Positions 44,250 through 53,970 of a stretch of DNA of 64,000 nt are shown piece after piece. The first letter of the stretch is position 1, and each line of letters begins with the position of its first letter. Where the stretch lies: the NCBI RefSeq assembly GCF_014695715.1, contig NZ_JACJOT010000008.1, positions 186,001 through 250,000 on the forward strand. The letters are read 5' to 3'. The stretch is from Microcoleus sp. FACHB-68 (GTDB taxonomy: Bacteria > Cyanobacteriota > Cyanobacteriia > Cyanobacteriales > Oscillatoriaceae). The translations under genes and the position numbers were made by a program. Under the pieces are notes generated by a model. It was not told the origin of the DNA and made no database searches. It saw only the letters and a list, made by a program, of their open reading frames with translations.

Positions 44250-45650
44250 TTACTCTGCGGCATCCCCACCGACAACAACATTGCGGAGGCGCAAACTTGG
44301 CCCACCACAACCTACCGACAAGCCACTTTGGCCGCCTTTCCCGCAACCGCCGGACTCATCCCAGTAGAAATCATCCCCAATGGCTTCAATATCGGCCAAA
44401 GTGGTAAACACATTTCCAGAAAGCGTTACATCGCGCACAGGCTCTGCTAATTCGCCATTGCGAATCATCCACGCTTCACCGGCACTAAAGGTAAACATCT
44501 CCCCATTGGTCATTCCTCCCAGCCAGTTCCGGGCATAAACACCCTCTTGAATATCTGTAAACAAATCTGGCACTGCTGTATTGCCCCGCTCAATCCAGGT
44601 ATTAGTCATGCGGACAATGGGAGGATAGTGATAACTCAAACAACGGGCGTTGCCGGTGGCTGCTTCTCCTAACTTTCCAGCCGTCTCGCGGGAGTGCAAC
44701 CGGCCTACTAAAACCCCATCCTCAATGAGCTGGGTTGTGCTTGCCGGCGTTCCTTCATCATCGTAAAAATAACTCCCGCGATGGCCTTCCGGAGCGGCAC
44801 CATCAAAAATTTGCAACTCTTTTGGCCCAAACCGGCGGCCTAATGTCATCACCTCCAGCAAATCCGGATTCTCATACGTCATATCCGCTTCCGAGAGGTG
44901 CCCAAACGCTTCATGGACAAATAAACCGCTGAGAATCGGGTCAATCACCACTGTGTAAGTATTGCCCTTCACAGAGGGCAAAGAGAGCGCCTGCACAGCC
45001 CGTTCTGCCGCGCCGCGCACTTGATCGTCTAGGGTGGTCATATCTTCATACGCCTTGCGCGATCCCGTGGTTTCACGGCCCGTTTGCACCGTGCTGCCGG
45101 CCCTGGCAGTGGCCGCAAACCGCATTTCCATATCCACCCAAGATTGTTCCAAAACCGTGCCTTCTGAGGTCACCAGGATGATTTTCTGGGCGCTGTCGCT
45201 GTAGCGTACAGACGTGGTGGTGATGCGTTGGTCAACACTGCGAAGAATTTCCCCATAGTGATCGCACAATGCTTTCTTTTGGGTGAGGGAAATCCGGCGG
45301 GGATCAGTGCCGGTCATCGGCAACTGGCAAATCGCTTGCACCGGCATCACCTCGGCCAGCAGGGTTTCTTCATCCCCCACCAACCGGGCGGCTGCGATCG
45401 CTTCCTCAATTCGTTCTGCCAACGTCCCTAACTGATTGAAACTGGCAAAGCCCCAACCACCCTTATGGCAAGCCCGGACTTGCCCGCCAATCGACACCCC
45501 TTCACTGAGGGTTTCAATCTTTTCTCCCCGCAAAAAAATATCAGTGCCTTCAGATTCCTCCAATCGAATCGCCAAATAATCCACATGAGGTGAGAAGCGA
45601 GCCATCAAGTCAGACAGCAAATTTTTAGCGTCATTTAGCAAAGTAGACAT
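44250..45650 (-). CDS. tldD: TldD family metalloprotease
   Basis: This ~466-residue protein of the TldD/PmbA (TldE) family forms a zinc metalloprotease that degrades small unfolded peptides and matures some peptides in Enterobacteria. The zinc motif HEAFGH is clear (VHEAFGHLSEADMTYENPD), and the C-terminal substrate region GGMTNGEMFTFSAGEAWMI follows. The start at 45650 (MSTLLNDAKNLLSDL) is preferred; the frame is open 13 codons further. Cyanobacteria often have the partner tldE elsewhere; it is not in the window. The gene is divergent from the histidine-kinase-like gene. Confidence 0.92.
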   Translation of the reverse strand: MSTLLNDAKNLLSDLMARFSPHVDYLAIRLEESEGTDIFLRGEKIETLSEGVSIGGQVRACHKGGWGFASFNQLGTLAERIEEAIAAARLVGDEETLLAEVMPVQAICQLPMTGTDPRRISLTQKKALCDHYGEILRSVDQRITTTSVRYSDSAQKIILVTSEGTVLEQSWVDMEMRFAATARAGSTVQTGRETTGSRKAYEDMTTLDDQVRGAAERAVQALSLPSVKGNTYTVVIDPILSGLFVHEAFGHLSEADMTYENPDLLEVMTLGRRFGPKELQIFDGAAPEGHRGSYFYDDEGTPASTTQLIEDGVLVGRLHSRETAGKLGEAATGNARCLSYHYPPIVRMTNTWIERGNTAVPDLFTDIQEGVYARNWLGGMTNGEMFTFSAGEAWMIRNGELAEPVRDVTLSGNVFTTLADIEAIGDDFYWDESGGCGKGGQSGLSVGCGGPSLRLRNVVVGGDAAE

Positions 45651-45916
45651 GAGCGACGGCCAGTTAAATGAACTGCCTTCATTTTGCAACAGCGCAAGGG
45701 AGATTGTCCTGATTGGGACTGATGAGCAATTGGCCCATGCACGGAGATTGCGACTAATTAGTTCGGTTCTTCGACTGTCCTTAACTGAAAAATACCGATA
45801 CTCTGAAGGAGAAGGGTTCTGCCCCCTTGCCCTACAGACGTAATTGAGTTATCGGTTTTACTATTTTGAAGAGCGGTTCTGCTACTAATTGCAATCTGCC
45901 AAGAGGGTTTACTGCT

Positions 45917-47686
45917 ATGGATCAATGGTTTTTACCGGCCCTCAGTGAGGTTTTATCCCTTACCGGGGCAGAGTGTGGATTTGAAGCGGTGGCGGGTGGT
46001 GGAGATGTTGCCGGCAATGTCTCTTTAAATCGCAACCGGCACCGTTCTGCCGCTGAGGCTACTCAGCAACGCCTCAAGGCGGAACGGGAATGGTGCGGTG
46101 CCGTTGCCGCACTTAACTGTCTTTTGCAACAACAATTGGCCATAACTGGGCCGGCCACAATTAAACATCCTGCGATTGGCCAAGAAGCAAGCCACGCCCA
46201 AGATTTTGACCCATCACACGGCTTGATCTTATCCGGGCCGATGCCGGTGTTGACTCACCCAGCCCTTGTTTCCCGTGTGGCGTCTTGCACATTCACTTCC
46301 GATCCGCTCAACCCAGCCCTTTGGTTACTGGGAGAACGCAATCGGCACAGTATGCCCCTGCTGCCACTCCCGGAAGGATGCGCTGCCCCGGCTTCTCGTA
46401 CCCGTTCATTGGTTCCCTTACTTTCAGATGACCCTTTGTCAGATGAACAGTTTTGTGTGGTATTAACTCACAAATTGAGTCTGGTGATGGTTCTGGGCGT
46501 GGACAGCAACGGGGAACCGGCGTTTCAGTTTTCTTTTGACCCGGAAGTGGTTGCACAAGCTTGGCATTCGCTGCGTCCCCGCGTGTTACTGGCCGGCAGT
46601 AATGCTCAGTTGAGCCAGCTGGATGATTTAATGGAGCGGTTTGCGCCGGCAGCCCCAGACTACAAAACTGTGATGCAGTTTAGCCGGCTGCTTCTGAAAT
46701 ATATGCCGGAGCCGGTTGAGTGGGAAAACAGTCGCTCAGACTCCCCAGTGCGTTTGCTATCGGCGGCAGTACACGACTCGCAGCCAGTAGCCACTGTAGA
46801 GGCAGCCGGTACATCCAGCAAATCGGCTTGGCGTTCGCGTAACGCTAATCGCAGCCATTCCGACTCTGCCGGTTGCGTGAATGAGCGTACCAAGAGGCCG
46901 GCTGCTGTGAAAACAAACTTAAATCGAGAAACCCTTGAGCAGCGCCTAGAGCATCTAGCCGGTGGAACCGGCACGGCAGCGAATGAGCGATCTCAAGCGC
47001 AGGATGTGGAATTGCTGCAAGCGATCGCCCACGAAGTTCGCACGCCTTTGGCGACAATTCGCACTTTAACTCGCCTATTGCTAAAACGCCGAAACTTAGA
47101 GCCAGAAGTGATTAAGCGTTTGGAAATGATTGATCGCGAGTGTAGCGAACAGATTGATCGTTTTGGTTTAATTTTCCGCGCTGTGGAATTGGAAACTTCT
47201 GAAACAAAACGAGCGCCGGTTCATTTAACATCTACTCCCCTGACGCAAGTTTTCGACAGTTGCATTCCTCGGTGGCAAAAACAGGCAAGCCGGCGAAATC
47301 TCACCCTAGATGTCGTTTTGCCGCAGAAGATGCCCTCGGTAGTGAGCGATCCGACAATGTTGGATCAGGTACTCACCGGCGTAATTGAAAATTTCACCGC
47401 CAGTCAGCCGGCAGGAGGTCATGTGGAAGTGCAAGTGATGCTAGCCGGTGATCAATTAAAAGTGCAGTTGCAATGTCAAACCGGCAGTGAAAAATTGTCG
47501 GCAAATGCCTCAACTTCACCACTTAAATCGATTGGTCAGTTGTTGGTATTTCAGCCAGAAACCGGCAATCTCACACTCAATCTCTCGGTCACAAAAAATC
47601 TCTTTCAAGCCCTAGGCGCAAAACTAATCGTGCGACAAAGACCTGAACAAGGCGAAGTGCTAACGATTTTCCTGCCCCTAGAATAG
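45917..47686 (+). CDS. Sensor kinase with intact His box but degenerate ATPase domain
   Basis: This 589-residue protein has an N-terminal sensor region with the segment EQFCVVLTHKLSLVMVLG, similar to that of the neighbouring DICT kinase. Its HisKA box has His372 (codon 47030-47032) in AIAHEVRTPLATIRTLTRLL. The following ATPase region has lost key motifs: the N-box reads GVIENFTASQPAGG, no DxGxG motif is present, and the G2 region reads GNLTLNLSVTKNLF. ATP binding therefore looks lost, while dimerisation and phosphotransfer through His should remain. It resembles a histidine phosphotransferase such as ChpT in logic. The Met start at 45917 follows a poor leader; Met at 45866 is possible. It is convergent with its paralogue at 47812. 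Confidence 0.85.
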   Translation: MDQWFLPALSEVLSLTGAECGFEAVAGGGDVAGNVSLNRNRHRSAAEATQQRLKAEREWCGAVAALNCLLQQQLAITGPATIKHPAIGQEASHAQDFDPSHGLILSGPMPVLTHPALVSRVASCTFTSDPLNPALWLLGERNRHSMPLLPLPEGCAAPASRTRSLVPLLSDDPLSDEQFCVVLTHKLSLVMVLGVDSNGEPAFQFSFDPEVVAQAWHSLRPRVLLAGSNAQLSQLDDLMERFAPAAPDYKTVMQFSRLLLKYMPEPVEWENSRSDSPVRLLSAAVHDSQPVATVEAAGTSSKSAWRSRNANRSHSDSAGCVNERTKRPAAVKTNLNRETLEQRLEHLAGGTGTAANERSQAQDVELLQAIAHEVRTPLATIRTLTRLLLKRRNLEPEVIKRLEMIDRECSEQIDRFGLIFRAVELETSETKRAPVHLTSTPLTQVFDSCIPRWQKQASRRNLTLDVVLPQKMPSVVSDPTMLDQVLTGVIENFTASQPAGGHVEVQVMLAGDQLKVQLQCQTGSEKLSANASTSPLKSIGQLLVFQPETGNLTLNLSVTKNLFQALGAKLIVRQRPEQGEVLTIFLPLE

Positions 47687-47697
47687 CGACTGACAGA

Positions 47698-47811
47698 GGC
47701 GAGTGCTGAGTTGTGAGTGGTAGAGAGGGAGAGCGGCTAAAAATGCCCCATGCCCCTACCTTTAGGTTGGCGAAGCCTTGCCCCATGCCCCATCCCCAAT
47801 GCCCAATCCCC
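47698..47811. repeat. TGCCCCA-type tandem repeat between convergent kinase genes
   Basis: Degenerate 7-bp units (TGCCCCA, TGCCCAA, TGCCCCT) occur around 47740-47811, preceded by GAGTGCTGAG. They belong to the same family as the repeats at 2021-2144 and 61040-61143, and they separate the stops of the two convergent sensor-kinase genes. Confidence 0.75.
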
Positions 47812-49542
47812 CTATTCTTTATGATAAATCGGCAGCAAAACGTTAAAAGTCGAACCCTGACCAAGTTGGCTTTTAACGGAAATTGAACCACCGCAGCGCA
47901 GCAATAACTGTTGCACAATCGTTAAACCTAAACCGGCACCGCCCGGATCGTCATCGACGGCTTGGCGAACGCGATAAAATCGTTCAAAAATTTTGTGAAG
48001 TTCGCTAGCAGGAATGCCGATGCCGGTGTCGCGAAATTCTAATTGGATATAATCTCCCTGCTGCTTTGCCTGCACCCAAACTTGACCGCCGGTGGGGGTA
48101 AACTTGATGCCATTATGCAACAAGTTGATCGCGATCTGCTTCAGCCAGGGACGCAAACAGGAAACGGGGGGCAAGTTGTCTGGGATTGTGTAAGCTAGCA
48201 TCACGCCTTTTTCTTGGGCTAATGGCTGGTAGGTACTGACAACCCCAGGCACCATTTCTGCCAAATACAAAGCTTGCATCGCTGCATGATCTACCAAATG
48301 ATCGAGCCGCACCAGTTCTAGCAAGCCGTTGATCAGCGAAGTTTGGCGATCGCACTCGGTATTGAGCAGTTGCATATACCGATCACGCTGAGCCGGCTTG
48401 AGGTTGGGGGAACCCAGCAGGGTGAGTGCTGTTTTCATATTGGTTAAGGGTGTCCGCAGTGCCTGACCCACATTGCTGAGAAATTCGTCTTTCAGGTGCA
48501 TCGATTCCAGCAACTCTTGGTTTTGCAGTTGCAAGGCTTCTGCATCGACTGCGTGCTGCCGGTAGTGGGTGATACTGCGCCAAACTTCTTCTTGCTGCTG
48601 AATTTGTTTGGCCCATAAGTGCCCTGCGTGAGATGCAAACAAAGAAGTTTTTGTCAAGTCAGAGGATGGGAAACGCAGAAACAGGGAATCCCAATTTTTT
48701 AAGAGTTCGTCAGTGGTGACAGAAACCGACGTTGGGATTTGTGCTAGAGGGATTGTTCCTACGGTTGGCTGAGCGGTTGGGAGAGTTTTTGACGGGCTAA
48801 TGGTAGCGATATGTCGCAAGCCGGCTAATACGTGTTCAACTGCCGGCGCGTCTGTAGAGCAAATTGCTAAAAGTGGTTGTTTACGTTCCGAATTGGTCTC
48901 TGTGGCGTCCACCGGCAGCCGGATAGATCGAGGCCGGTGGGCCACGATCACGCTACAAAATTGCTCTGAGAGGACGAAGATAAAATATTCCCGTCTTAAA
49001 GAAGATTCAGCCGGCACATTCAGTTCAAAACTTGTTGAGGTTGCCGGTGCCGGTGTGCTTTGTCTCGCCTTATCCTGAATCAGGGATGTCTCGCTGTCAG
49101 CGATTGGCGCAGACTGCCTGTGCGTCTGGAATTCAGATGTTGGGCGGGAGTATCTTTGCTTTGCCGGTGGCGATTCGAGTTCTGCTGGGTGCGATAATAT
49201 TTCCCCTGAATTGTCAGAATTATCCTCATCTGCCAGACTGGCTGCATTGCGCCCAGAAAGGTTGCAAACATAAATTCCTTGACAAACTCCACTTTGCCGG
49301 TAACGCTCAAGCTCAGCTTGCCACGCATTCCCGCGCGGGAGTTTGACTAATAATGTTGCCGGTATCTCTTGATCAAGCAACAAGTCAATCAGCGCATCTA
49401 CCATAGATTTGAGCGTCGCCGGACTGACTTGCAAGGCATGGGGCGGCTGCTGGGCGCTGAGGGCTAGTTCGTACAGGGAGATGTCTTGAGCTGGTGATAA
49501 ATTCATTGACTCAGGAAGAAAAAGGCCGGCGATATTTGGCAC
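47812..49542 (-). CDS. DICT-type sensor kinase with intact ATPase but Gln in place of the His
   Basis: This 576-residue protein has an N-terminal DICT-like sensory region (SLYELALSAQQPPHAL at the start; REYFIFVLSEQFCSVIVAHR about residue 190), a HisKA-like helix and a complete HATPase. The ATPase motifs are intact: N-box INLLHNGIKFTPTGGQV, G1 DTGIGIP, F-box FERFYRV and G2 GGAGLGLTIVQQLL. The phosphoacceptor position of EFLSNVGQALRTPLTNMK is Gln360 (codon CAG, plus-strand 48463-48465) where family members have His in SHELRTPL; a single base change separates them. It cannot autophosphorylate in the usual way. The convergent paralogue at 45917 has the reciprocal defects. Met at 49506 is an alternative start. 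Confidence 0.85.
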   Translation of the reverse strand: MPNIAGLFLPESMNLSPAQDISLYELALSAQQPPHALQVSPATLKSMVDALIDLLLDQEIPATLLVKLPRGNAWQAELERYRQSGVCQGIYVCNLSGRNAASLADEDNSDNSGEILSHPAELESPPAKQRYSRPTSEFQTHRQSAPIADSETSLIQDKARQSTPAPATSTSFELNVPAESSLRREYFIFVLSEQFCSVIVAHRPRSIRLPVDATETNSERKQPLLAICSTDAPAVEHVLAGLRHIATISPSKTLPTAQPTVGTIPLAQIPTSVSVTTDELLKNWDSLFLRFPSSDLTKTSLFASHAGHLWAKQIQQQEEVWRSITHYRQHAVDAEALQLQNQELLESMHLKDEFLSNVGQALRTPLTNMKTALTLLGSPNLKPAQRDRYMQLLNTECDRQTSLINGLLELVRLDHLVDHAAMQALYLAEMVPGVVSTYQPLAQEKGVMLAYTIPDNLPPVSCLRPWLKQIAINLLHNGIKFTPTGGQVWVQAKQQGDYIQLEFRDTGIGIPASELHKIFERFYRVRQAVDDDPGGAGLGLTIVQQLLLRCGGSISVKSQLGQGSTFNVLLPIYHKE

Positions 49543-49671
49543 CCTGATGGCACGAATCGAGGCGCAATCGTGATGCGACCTTGATTTTCTCTCGGCTGGA
49601 ACTCAACTTAGTTTAGCAAGGTTCGAGAACGACCGGGATGACAAATTGCCTAAATCTTTTAACATTTCGAC

Positions 49672-50931
49672 TTAATTAGAAATTTCTTCACCCACAAGTT
49701 GCGCGAGTTTTTGTGCCGCACCGGCATCCCCTCTGACACTGCGAAGACGATCTCGCATCGCGTCCAATTTTTCCGGATGGTTGAGGAAATCAATCACCAT
49801 TTCAGCAACGCTTGCCGGCTGCAATTGCCCCACTAATTCTGGCACGATTTCCGCTTTTGCCCAAATATTCGGCCAAGCAAATAAACGTCCTTGCCGCAAT
49901 ACGATCCAGTTAATTGCTTTAGCAAAAGCTGAACCCACTCCCGGCAAATTTGCTAACAACCCCGGTAAGCCATCCCAAGCCCGCATCGCATCTAATTCTT
50001 GGGTGGGAATTAACACAATCATTGGTACAGCCAGAGAACCGAGTTCGGCAGTATTTGCACCGACCGTTGTTAAACAAAGCCGGCATTGCGAGAGCAAATC
50101 ATAAGCCGGTGCAGTTGTATGAAGTTCGACTTGCAAGCCGGTGCCGGTGATTAAAAAGTATGAAGAATCCTCATCCTTAAATTTTAATTTTGCAGACGCC
50201 CATCCCAATTGCTCAATTAGGGGGTTTTGTTGAGGATCGCCAAACCGCGCCAAGGTTGGTAAATCCAAGGTAGGCGCAACGGGAATCACAAACCGTGTTT
50301 GAGGGTTGATTGCATGAACTTTCTCGGCAATTGCTAACAGTAACGGCACTCCTTGAGAAAGTTTTGCCGGCTTCGATCCGGGAAGGAGTCCGATTAATTC
50401 AATGGTATGGGAAGAATCTTTAATTTCTTCTGTTGCGATTTCTTTAGAAACTTCTGCCATTAAATCACCAACGACGGTAAATTTATGGGCGTATTTTGCG
50501 GGGATGCCGGCAATAATTTCAGGCTTCATTACCCCAAATCGGTCTATCCAGCCATGCCATCGGGCATCCCATTCCGCATAAACAACGGTACGATAATCCA
50601 GCCGGTGACCAATGATCACCGGAAAAATTTGATCGCCACCGAGAAAGATTACAATGCCCGATTCTCGCCAATCCCAATTTTCTGCGGTTTTTCCCAAAAG
50701 TAAAAACTTCCAAAAATCTTTTGCCGCTTGAACTCGGTCTATTTCCGGATAGGAACGGGCAATTTCAACTTCTTTGCCGGTAGCATGAGGACACGGAGAC
50801 AAAACGACAGAAATGCGAATTTGTGAGCGATCTTCGCCCATTTGCTGCCGCAGTTGTTGCACCACAGGTCGCACCCAAGTCATCAATTCTCCAGGGCCAT
50901 TGGAGAGAATTAAAATATCAACTGCCGGCAC
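49672..50931 (-). CDS. LpxB-like glycosyltransferase (lipid-A-disaccharide synthase related)
   Basis: This 419-residue protein is of the GT-B type related to LpxB. It opens with VDILILSNGPGELMTWVRPV, the typical N-terminal Rossmann strand and Gly-rich loop, and has GIGLLPGSKPAKLSQG-like sequence (LIGLLPGSKPAKL) at about residue 200 as in nucleotide-sugar glycosyltransferases. The C-terminal domain has CLTTVGANTAELGSLAVPM. It differs enough from authentic lpxB that cyanobacteria usually carry it as a second, plant-related paralogue; the substrate is unknown. It is 33 bp downstream of a barrel-like gene on the same strand and may be co-transcribed with it. Confidence 0.8.
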   Translation of the reverse strand: MPAVDILILSNGPGELMTWVRPVVQQLRQQMGEDRSQIRISVVLSPCPHATGKEVEIARSYPEIDRVQAAKDFWKFLLLGKTAENWDWRESGIVIFLGGDQIFPVIIGHRLDYRTVVYAEWDARWHGWIDRFGVMKPEIIAGIPAKYAHKFTVVGDLMAEVSKEIATEEIKDSSHTIELIGLLPGSKPAKLSQGVPLLLAIAEKVHAINPQTRFVIPVAPTLDLPTLARFGDPQQNPLIEQLGWASAKLKFKDEDSSYFLITGTGLQVELHTTAPAYDLLSQCRLCLTTVGANTAELGSLAVPMIVLIPTQELDAMRAWDGLPGLLANLPGVGSAFAKAINWIVLRQGRLFAWPNIWAKAEIVPELVGQLQPASVAEMVIDFLNHPEKLDAMRDRLRSVRGDAGAAQKLAQLVGEEISN

Positions 50932-50964
50932 TGAAAAGCCTCCTTTTACGAATTAATGACTACA

Positions 50965-52986
50965 CTAAAATTGGAGGGGAAACAGCAATCCCGCCCCTAC
51001 CGCTATATCATTATCCTCGCGCACTCGCAGAGTCTGAAACGGTGAGGAACCGACCCGATTTGTTAGGTACAATTCAACTTGAGGCCCAAGATTCCTGGTT
51101 ATCGGCCAGTTAAATAAAGATGCGGCATTCCAGCGCACCCCTAAAGCCCAAGGAATCAGATTTTTGCGGTCATCATCGACTAAGGCATTGCCATCGCCTG
51201 TTAAATTGAAACCGGCTTCCGCAATTGCCGTGAGATTTTGACCCAAAGGAACCGATCCGCCGACATTAAAGCCGGCAATTTCTAATCCATTTCGCTGTAC
51301 ATATCCCAAGGTTGGCGTTAACCAAACTGCACTACCATTTTCTAACTGATAGTGCATGGGTGCAGACAGAGTAATCAATAAACATTCCCCGTCGTTCCCC
51401 ATAACTCCACCGTTATCGGAACAAGTTTCACTGCTGAAAACAAATCCTTCTTCCTCCAAGCCTCGATTTTCTAATTCATTGCCGTTTCCGCTCAACAAGT
51501 TGAGTATGACATTATTTGACTTGGAAACTGTTACCAAACCGCTTAAGGTAAACGGATCGCCATCTGCTTGATGCAAAAAGCGAATTTTTCCACTAAGTCC
51601 TATCTCTGATTCGTCTGTATCTCCAGAAACAGAATCTATAAATCCCCCAATTTCAAAATCGTCTAAAAGTCCGTACTGAATCGAGGCCAATAACCCTTGA
51701 CTACCTGCTTGTAGCGTGGTAATCAATTGCTGATTTGCAATCGTTCCTCCATCCAAAAAGCCAAACCCAGCAGGAATAAAAGGAGGCGGATTTTGTGTGT
51801 CTCCAAAATGCTGTGGATACTGGCGATTTGCAGCAGTAAAAGCGGGTAAAAACGTTATCCCTAAACCCAGAGAAATAGACTCTCGATCTGCAATAGCTGA
51901 TAAAGCGCCGGTGTTACCCAGCGTGTTAGAAATAAATAAATCGGTTGCCAGCCTGGGGTTGACTAAATACCGCAAGCCGGTGTTAAAAGCAATATTACGC
52001 GCGGGACGTCCTGTATCTTGATTAAGGCTATTATTTCCAGTAAAGGGAATAAATGTATCTCCCCAGAGGATGAGTCTGGGGTTAACCTGATAGCTGACTG
52101 CGCCGGCTAAACCTAAAGTTGTGCTAAAAGAATCATCGTCATTGTCTGGAAGCCTGCGAAAATACAAAGCATTATCTTCTGGCAAAAAAGCAACTTTTGG
52201 AGATAAGGTGAATTGCCAGCGATCATCTGTTTTTACAGTAAAAGGTAATTCTAAAGAAACAACAAGTTCTTGCGTATTGCTTCCCTCGGTTAATGCCTGA
52301 TTTTCACTACTAAAAAATTGGTAAGATCGAATTCCTCTAGAAACAGCTATCACGCCACTTAACGCCGAATTGCCTTCAGCATTTTGCCAAATTCGCTGTT
52401 TTGCTTGTAAGGTCAATTCTTGAAAGAAATTCCCACTCCCATTAGCAGTTGTTCTGCGAGCTTGTAAGTCTCCTTGCTCACCAGGCCCAGCATTATCAAC
52501 TGTCTGAGCGTCAAGGGTAATTTCTAAGTTATCTGTTGCGCCCCAACTAATTGCAAAAGTTGGTTGTCCTGTCAATCCAACATCACTCGCTGAACCGGCA
52601 GGAAAGGATTGACGATAACGAAAATTAGTAAGGATTTCTCCCCGCTGTAAGTGATGAGCTGTGGTTAAAACGGTGGGGCGACTTCTTAAAACATCTCCGC
52701 GCAATCCCGACTGTGGGGCAGGTTCAATAATAACGGCGTCCTCGCCGGCTCGGTTAATGGGTAAAGTTTCTAATTCAAATTTTTTCTCAGGAGGGAGGGG
52801 TTGCACTGTCGGAATTAACTGAGCAGATAGTTCAGGCAAAATAGCGCTATTTACCTTAACATCTTGATCCATTGATGCTATTTTTTTAGGAACCTGACCC
52901 ACATCTTCGGTATCTGCCAGTACAGCGCTAGACATAACTCCTAGCCATAAGGAAACAGAGCATGAAATTAATCGAGCAAATGTCAT
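50965..52986 (-). CDS. Secreted beta-barrel-like outer-membrane protein
   Basis: This 673-residue protein of unknown function has a signal peptide (LISCSVSLWLGVMSSAVLAD, cleavage near residue 24) and then an Asp/Pro-rich linker of about 90 residues. The remainder is a series of alternating amphipathic strands ending in aromatic or hydrophobic residues (for instance ILTNFRYRQSFPA, LTLQAKQRIWQN, SLGLGITFLP), ending with AVGAGLLFPLQF, the aromatic C-terminus typical of outer-membrane barrels. Two Cys sit in CSDNGGVMGNDGEC. No enzyme motif is visible. A transporter or porin-like role is inference. Confidence 0.72.
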   Translation of the reverse strand: MTFARLISCSVSLWLGVMSSAVLADTEDVGQVPKKIASMDQDVKVNSAILPELSAQLIPTVQPLPPEKKFELETLPINRAGEDAVIIEPAPQSGLRGDVLRSRPTVLTTAHHLQRGEILTNFRYRQSFPAGSASDVGLTGQPTFAISWGATDNLEITLDAQTVDNAGPGEQGDLQARRTTANGSGNFFQELTLQAKQRIWQNAEGNSALSGVIAVSRGIRSYQFFSSENQALTEGSNTQELVVSLELPFTVKTDDRWQFTLSPKVAFLPEDNALYFRRLPDNDDDSFSTTLGLAGAVSYQVNPRLILWGDTFIPFTGNNSLNQDTGRPARNIAFNTGLRYLVNPRLATDLFISNTLGNTGALSAIADRESISLGLGITFLPAFTAANRQYPQHFGDTQNPPPFIPAGFGFLDGGTIANQQLITTLQAGSQGLLASIQYGLLDDFEIGGFIDSVSGDTDESEIGLSGKIRFLHQADGDPFTLSGLVTVSKSNNVILNLLSGNGNELENRGLEEEGFVFSSETCSDNGGVMGNDGECLLITLSAPMHYQLENGSAVWLTPTLGYVQRNGLEIAGFNVGGSVPLGQNLTAIAEAGFNLTGDGNALVDDDRKNLIPWALGVRWNAASLFNWPITRNLGPQVELYLTNRVGSSPFQTLRVREDNDIAVGAGLLFPLQF

Positions 52987-53487
52987 AAACTTAAGCTTTT
53001 AGATAAGATAAATGGATGTTGGATACTGTATCTGCTTAGATATACCCGCTTTACCTCTGCTAACTGGATTGCGATGGTGTCCTCTTTTGTAGGAAGTGGT
53101 TAACTAGCAGCGTTCCGCACTGGATCTGCACGTAATCAGCGCTCTCATGCGGCAATGCCCGAAGTTACTCTACCGCAATCAGTATGCCTTGAGCTTAAGC
53201 GGACAGAGGCGGTGGCATTCTTTAAATGGGCAAATCCCTGGGCCGGCCAACCGGCACTCGCCAACTCTTCAGGATTAATCGAGACGCTGAAAATATCAAG
53301 GGCGATGCACCCATTACAATCCTGAGTTTTGGCTGTTTTGCTGCCGGTACAAGATCGCTTTGTTCCCAGTCGAGTTCCCCAATTGTTAAATTTGCCAGAC
53401 AGATCGAGTGACCCAACAAGATGCGAAAATACGTTTTTGGCACAAACTTGTTCAACCGGCATTGGGTTTTGAGGAGCGTGTAAAGCT
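52987..53487. other. 501-bp intergenic region, no gene seen
   Basis: The left part must hold the promoter of the minus-strand barrel gene. A 158-codon minus-strand frame covers 53145-53621 but lies antisense to the ankyrin gene start and has no protein character. The region from 53150 to 53480 has moderate GC and may be decayed coding DNA, but no frame could be followed. Confidence 0.45.
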
Positions 53488-53970
53488 ATGACAGATTTAA
53501 TCGAAGCAGCAAAAAGCAGTGACGCCCCTACCGTCCAAGCCTTGATAGACCAAGGGGCGGATGTGAATGGCACAGATGCAGAAGGATTGAATGCTTTAAC
53601 TGCCGCAGCGGAAGCCGGCAATGCTGAAATTGTGCAAACCTTGCTCGCTGCCGGTGCAGATGCAAAAGCCGGTGATGCCGATGGCTGGACAGCGCTGATG
53701 AGTGCGGCGGCTGCCGGCCATCTTGAGATCGTTCAGCATTTGCTAGCAGCCGGTGCTGAAGTCAATGCCAAAACTAACTTTGGCTTAACTGCCTTGATGA
53801 GTGCTGCCGGTAGCGGACACGCCCAAATCGTGGAAAGTTTACTAGAAGCCGGTGCCGATCTCAAGGCCAAAGACAACAACACCATGACTGCCCTCGTTTG
53901 GGCCTCCCAAGAAGGTCACCCGGAAGTGATCAAGATCCTCAAACAAGCTCGTGAGCGCCAGTCTACCTAA
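53488..53970 (+). CDS. Ankyrin-repeat protein
   Basis: This 160-residue protein consists almost entirely of about four and a half ankyrin repeats. Each has the TALMSAAAAGHLEIVQHLLA and AGADVNAKD-type ends (for example NALTAAAEAGNAEIVQTLLAAGAD, at about residue 35). There is no other domain. The ATG at 53488 follows GAGGAG (53471-53476) with a slightly long spacer of 11 bp. Such single-domain ankyrin proteins act as protein-binding adaptors; the partner is unknown. It precedes chlH on the same strand by about 300 bp with repetitive DNA between. Confidence 0.92.
   Translation: MTDLIEAAKSSDAPTVQALIDQGADVNGTDAEGLNALTAAAEAGNAEIVQTLLAAGADAKAGDADGWTALMSAAAAGHLEIVQHLLAAGAEVNAKTNFGLTALMSAAGSGHAQIVESLLEAGADLKAKDNNTMTALVWASQEGHPEVIKILKQARERQST

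Noticed and set aside
44735-44932. Plus-strand frame inside tldD
   Set aside because: Antisense to the HEAFGH motif region of tldD; no independent support.
47698-47811. CRISPR-like regular repeats
   Set aside because: Units are 7 bp without spacers; they are heptamer tandem repeats, as are those at 196-350, 2021-2144 and 61040-61143.
53145-53621. Minus-strand frame of 158 codons
   Set aside because: It overlaps the start of the ankyrin gene in antisense and shows no domain or composition of a protein.
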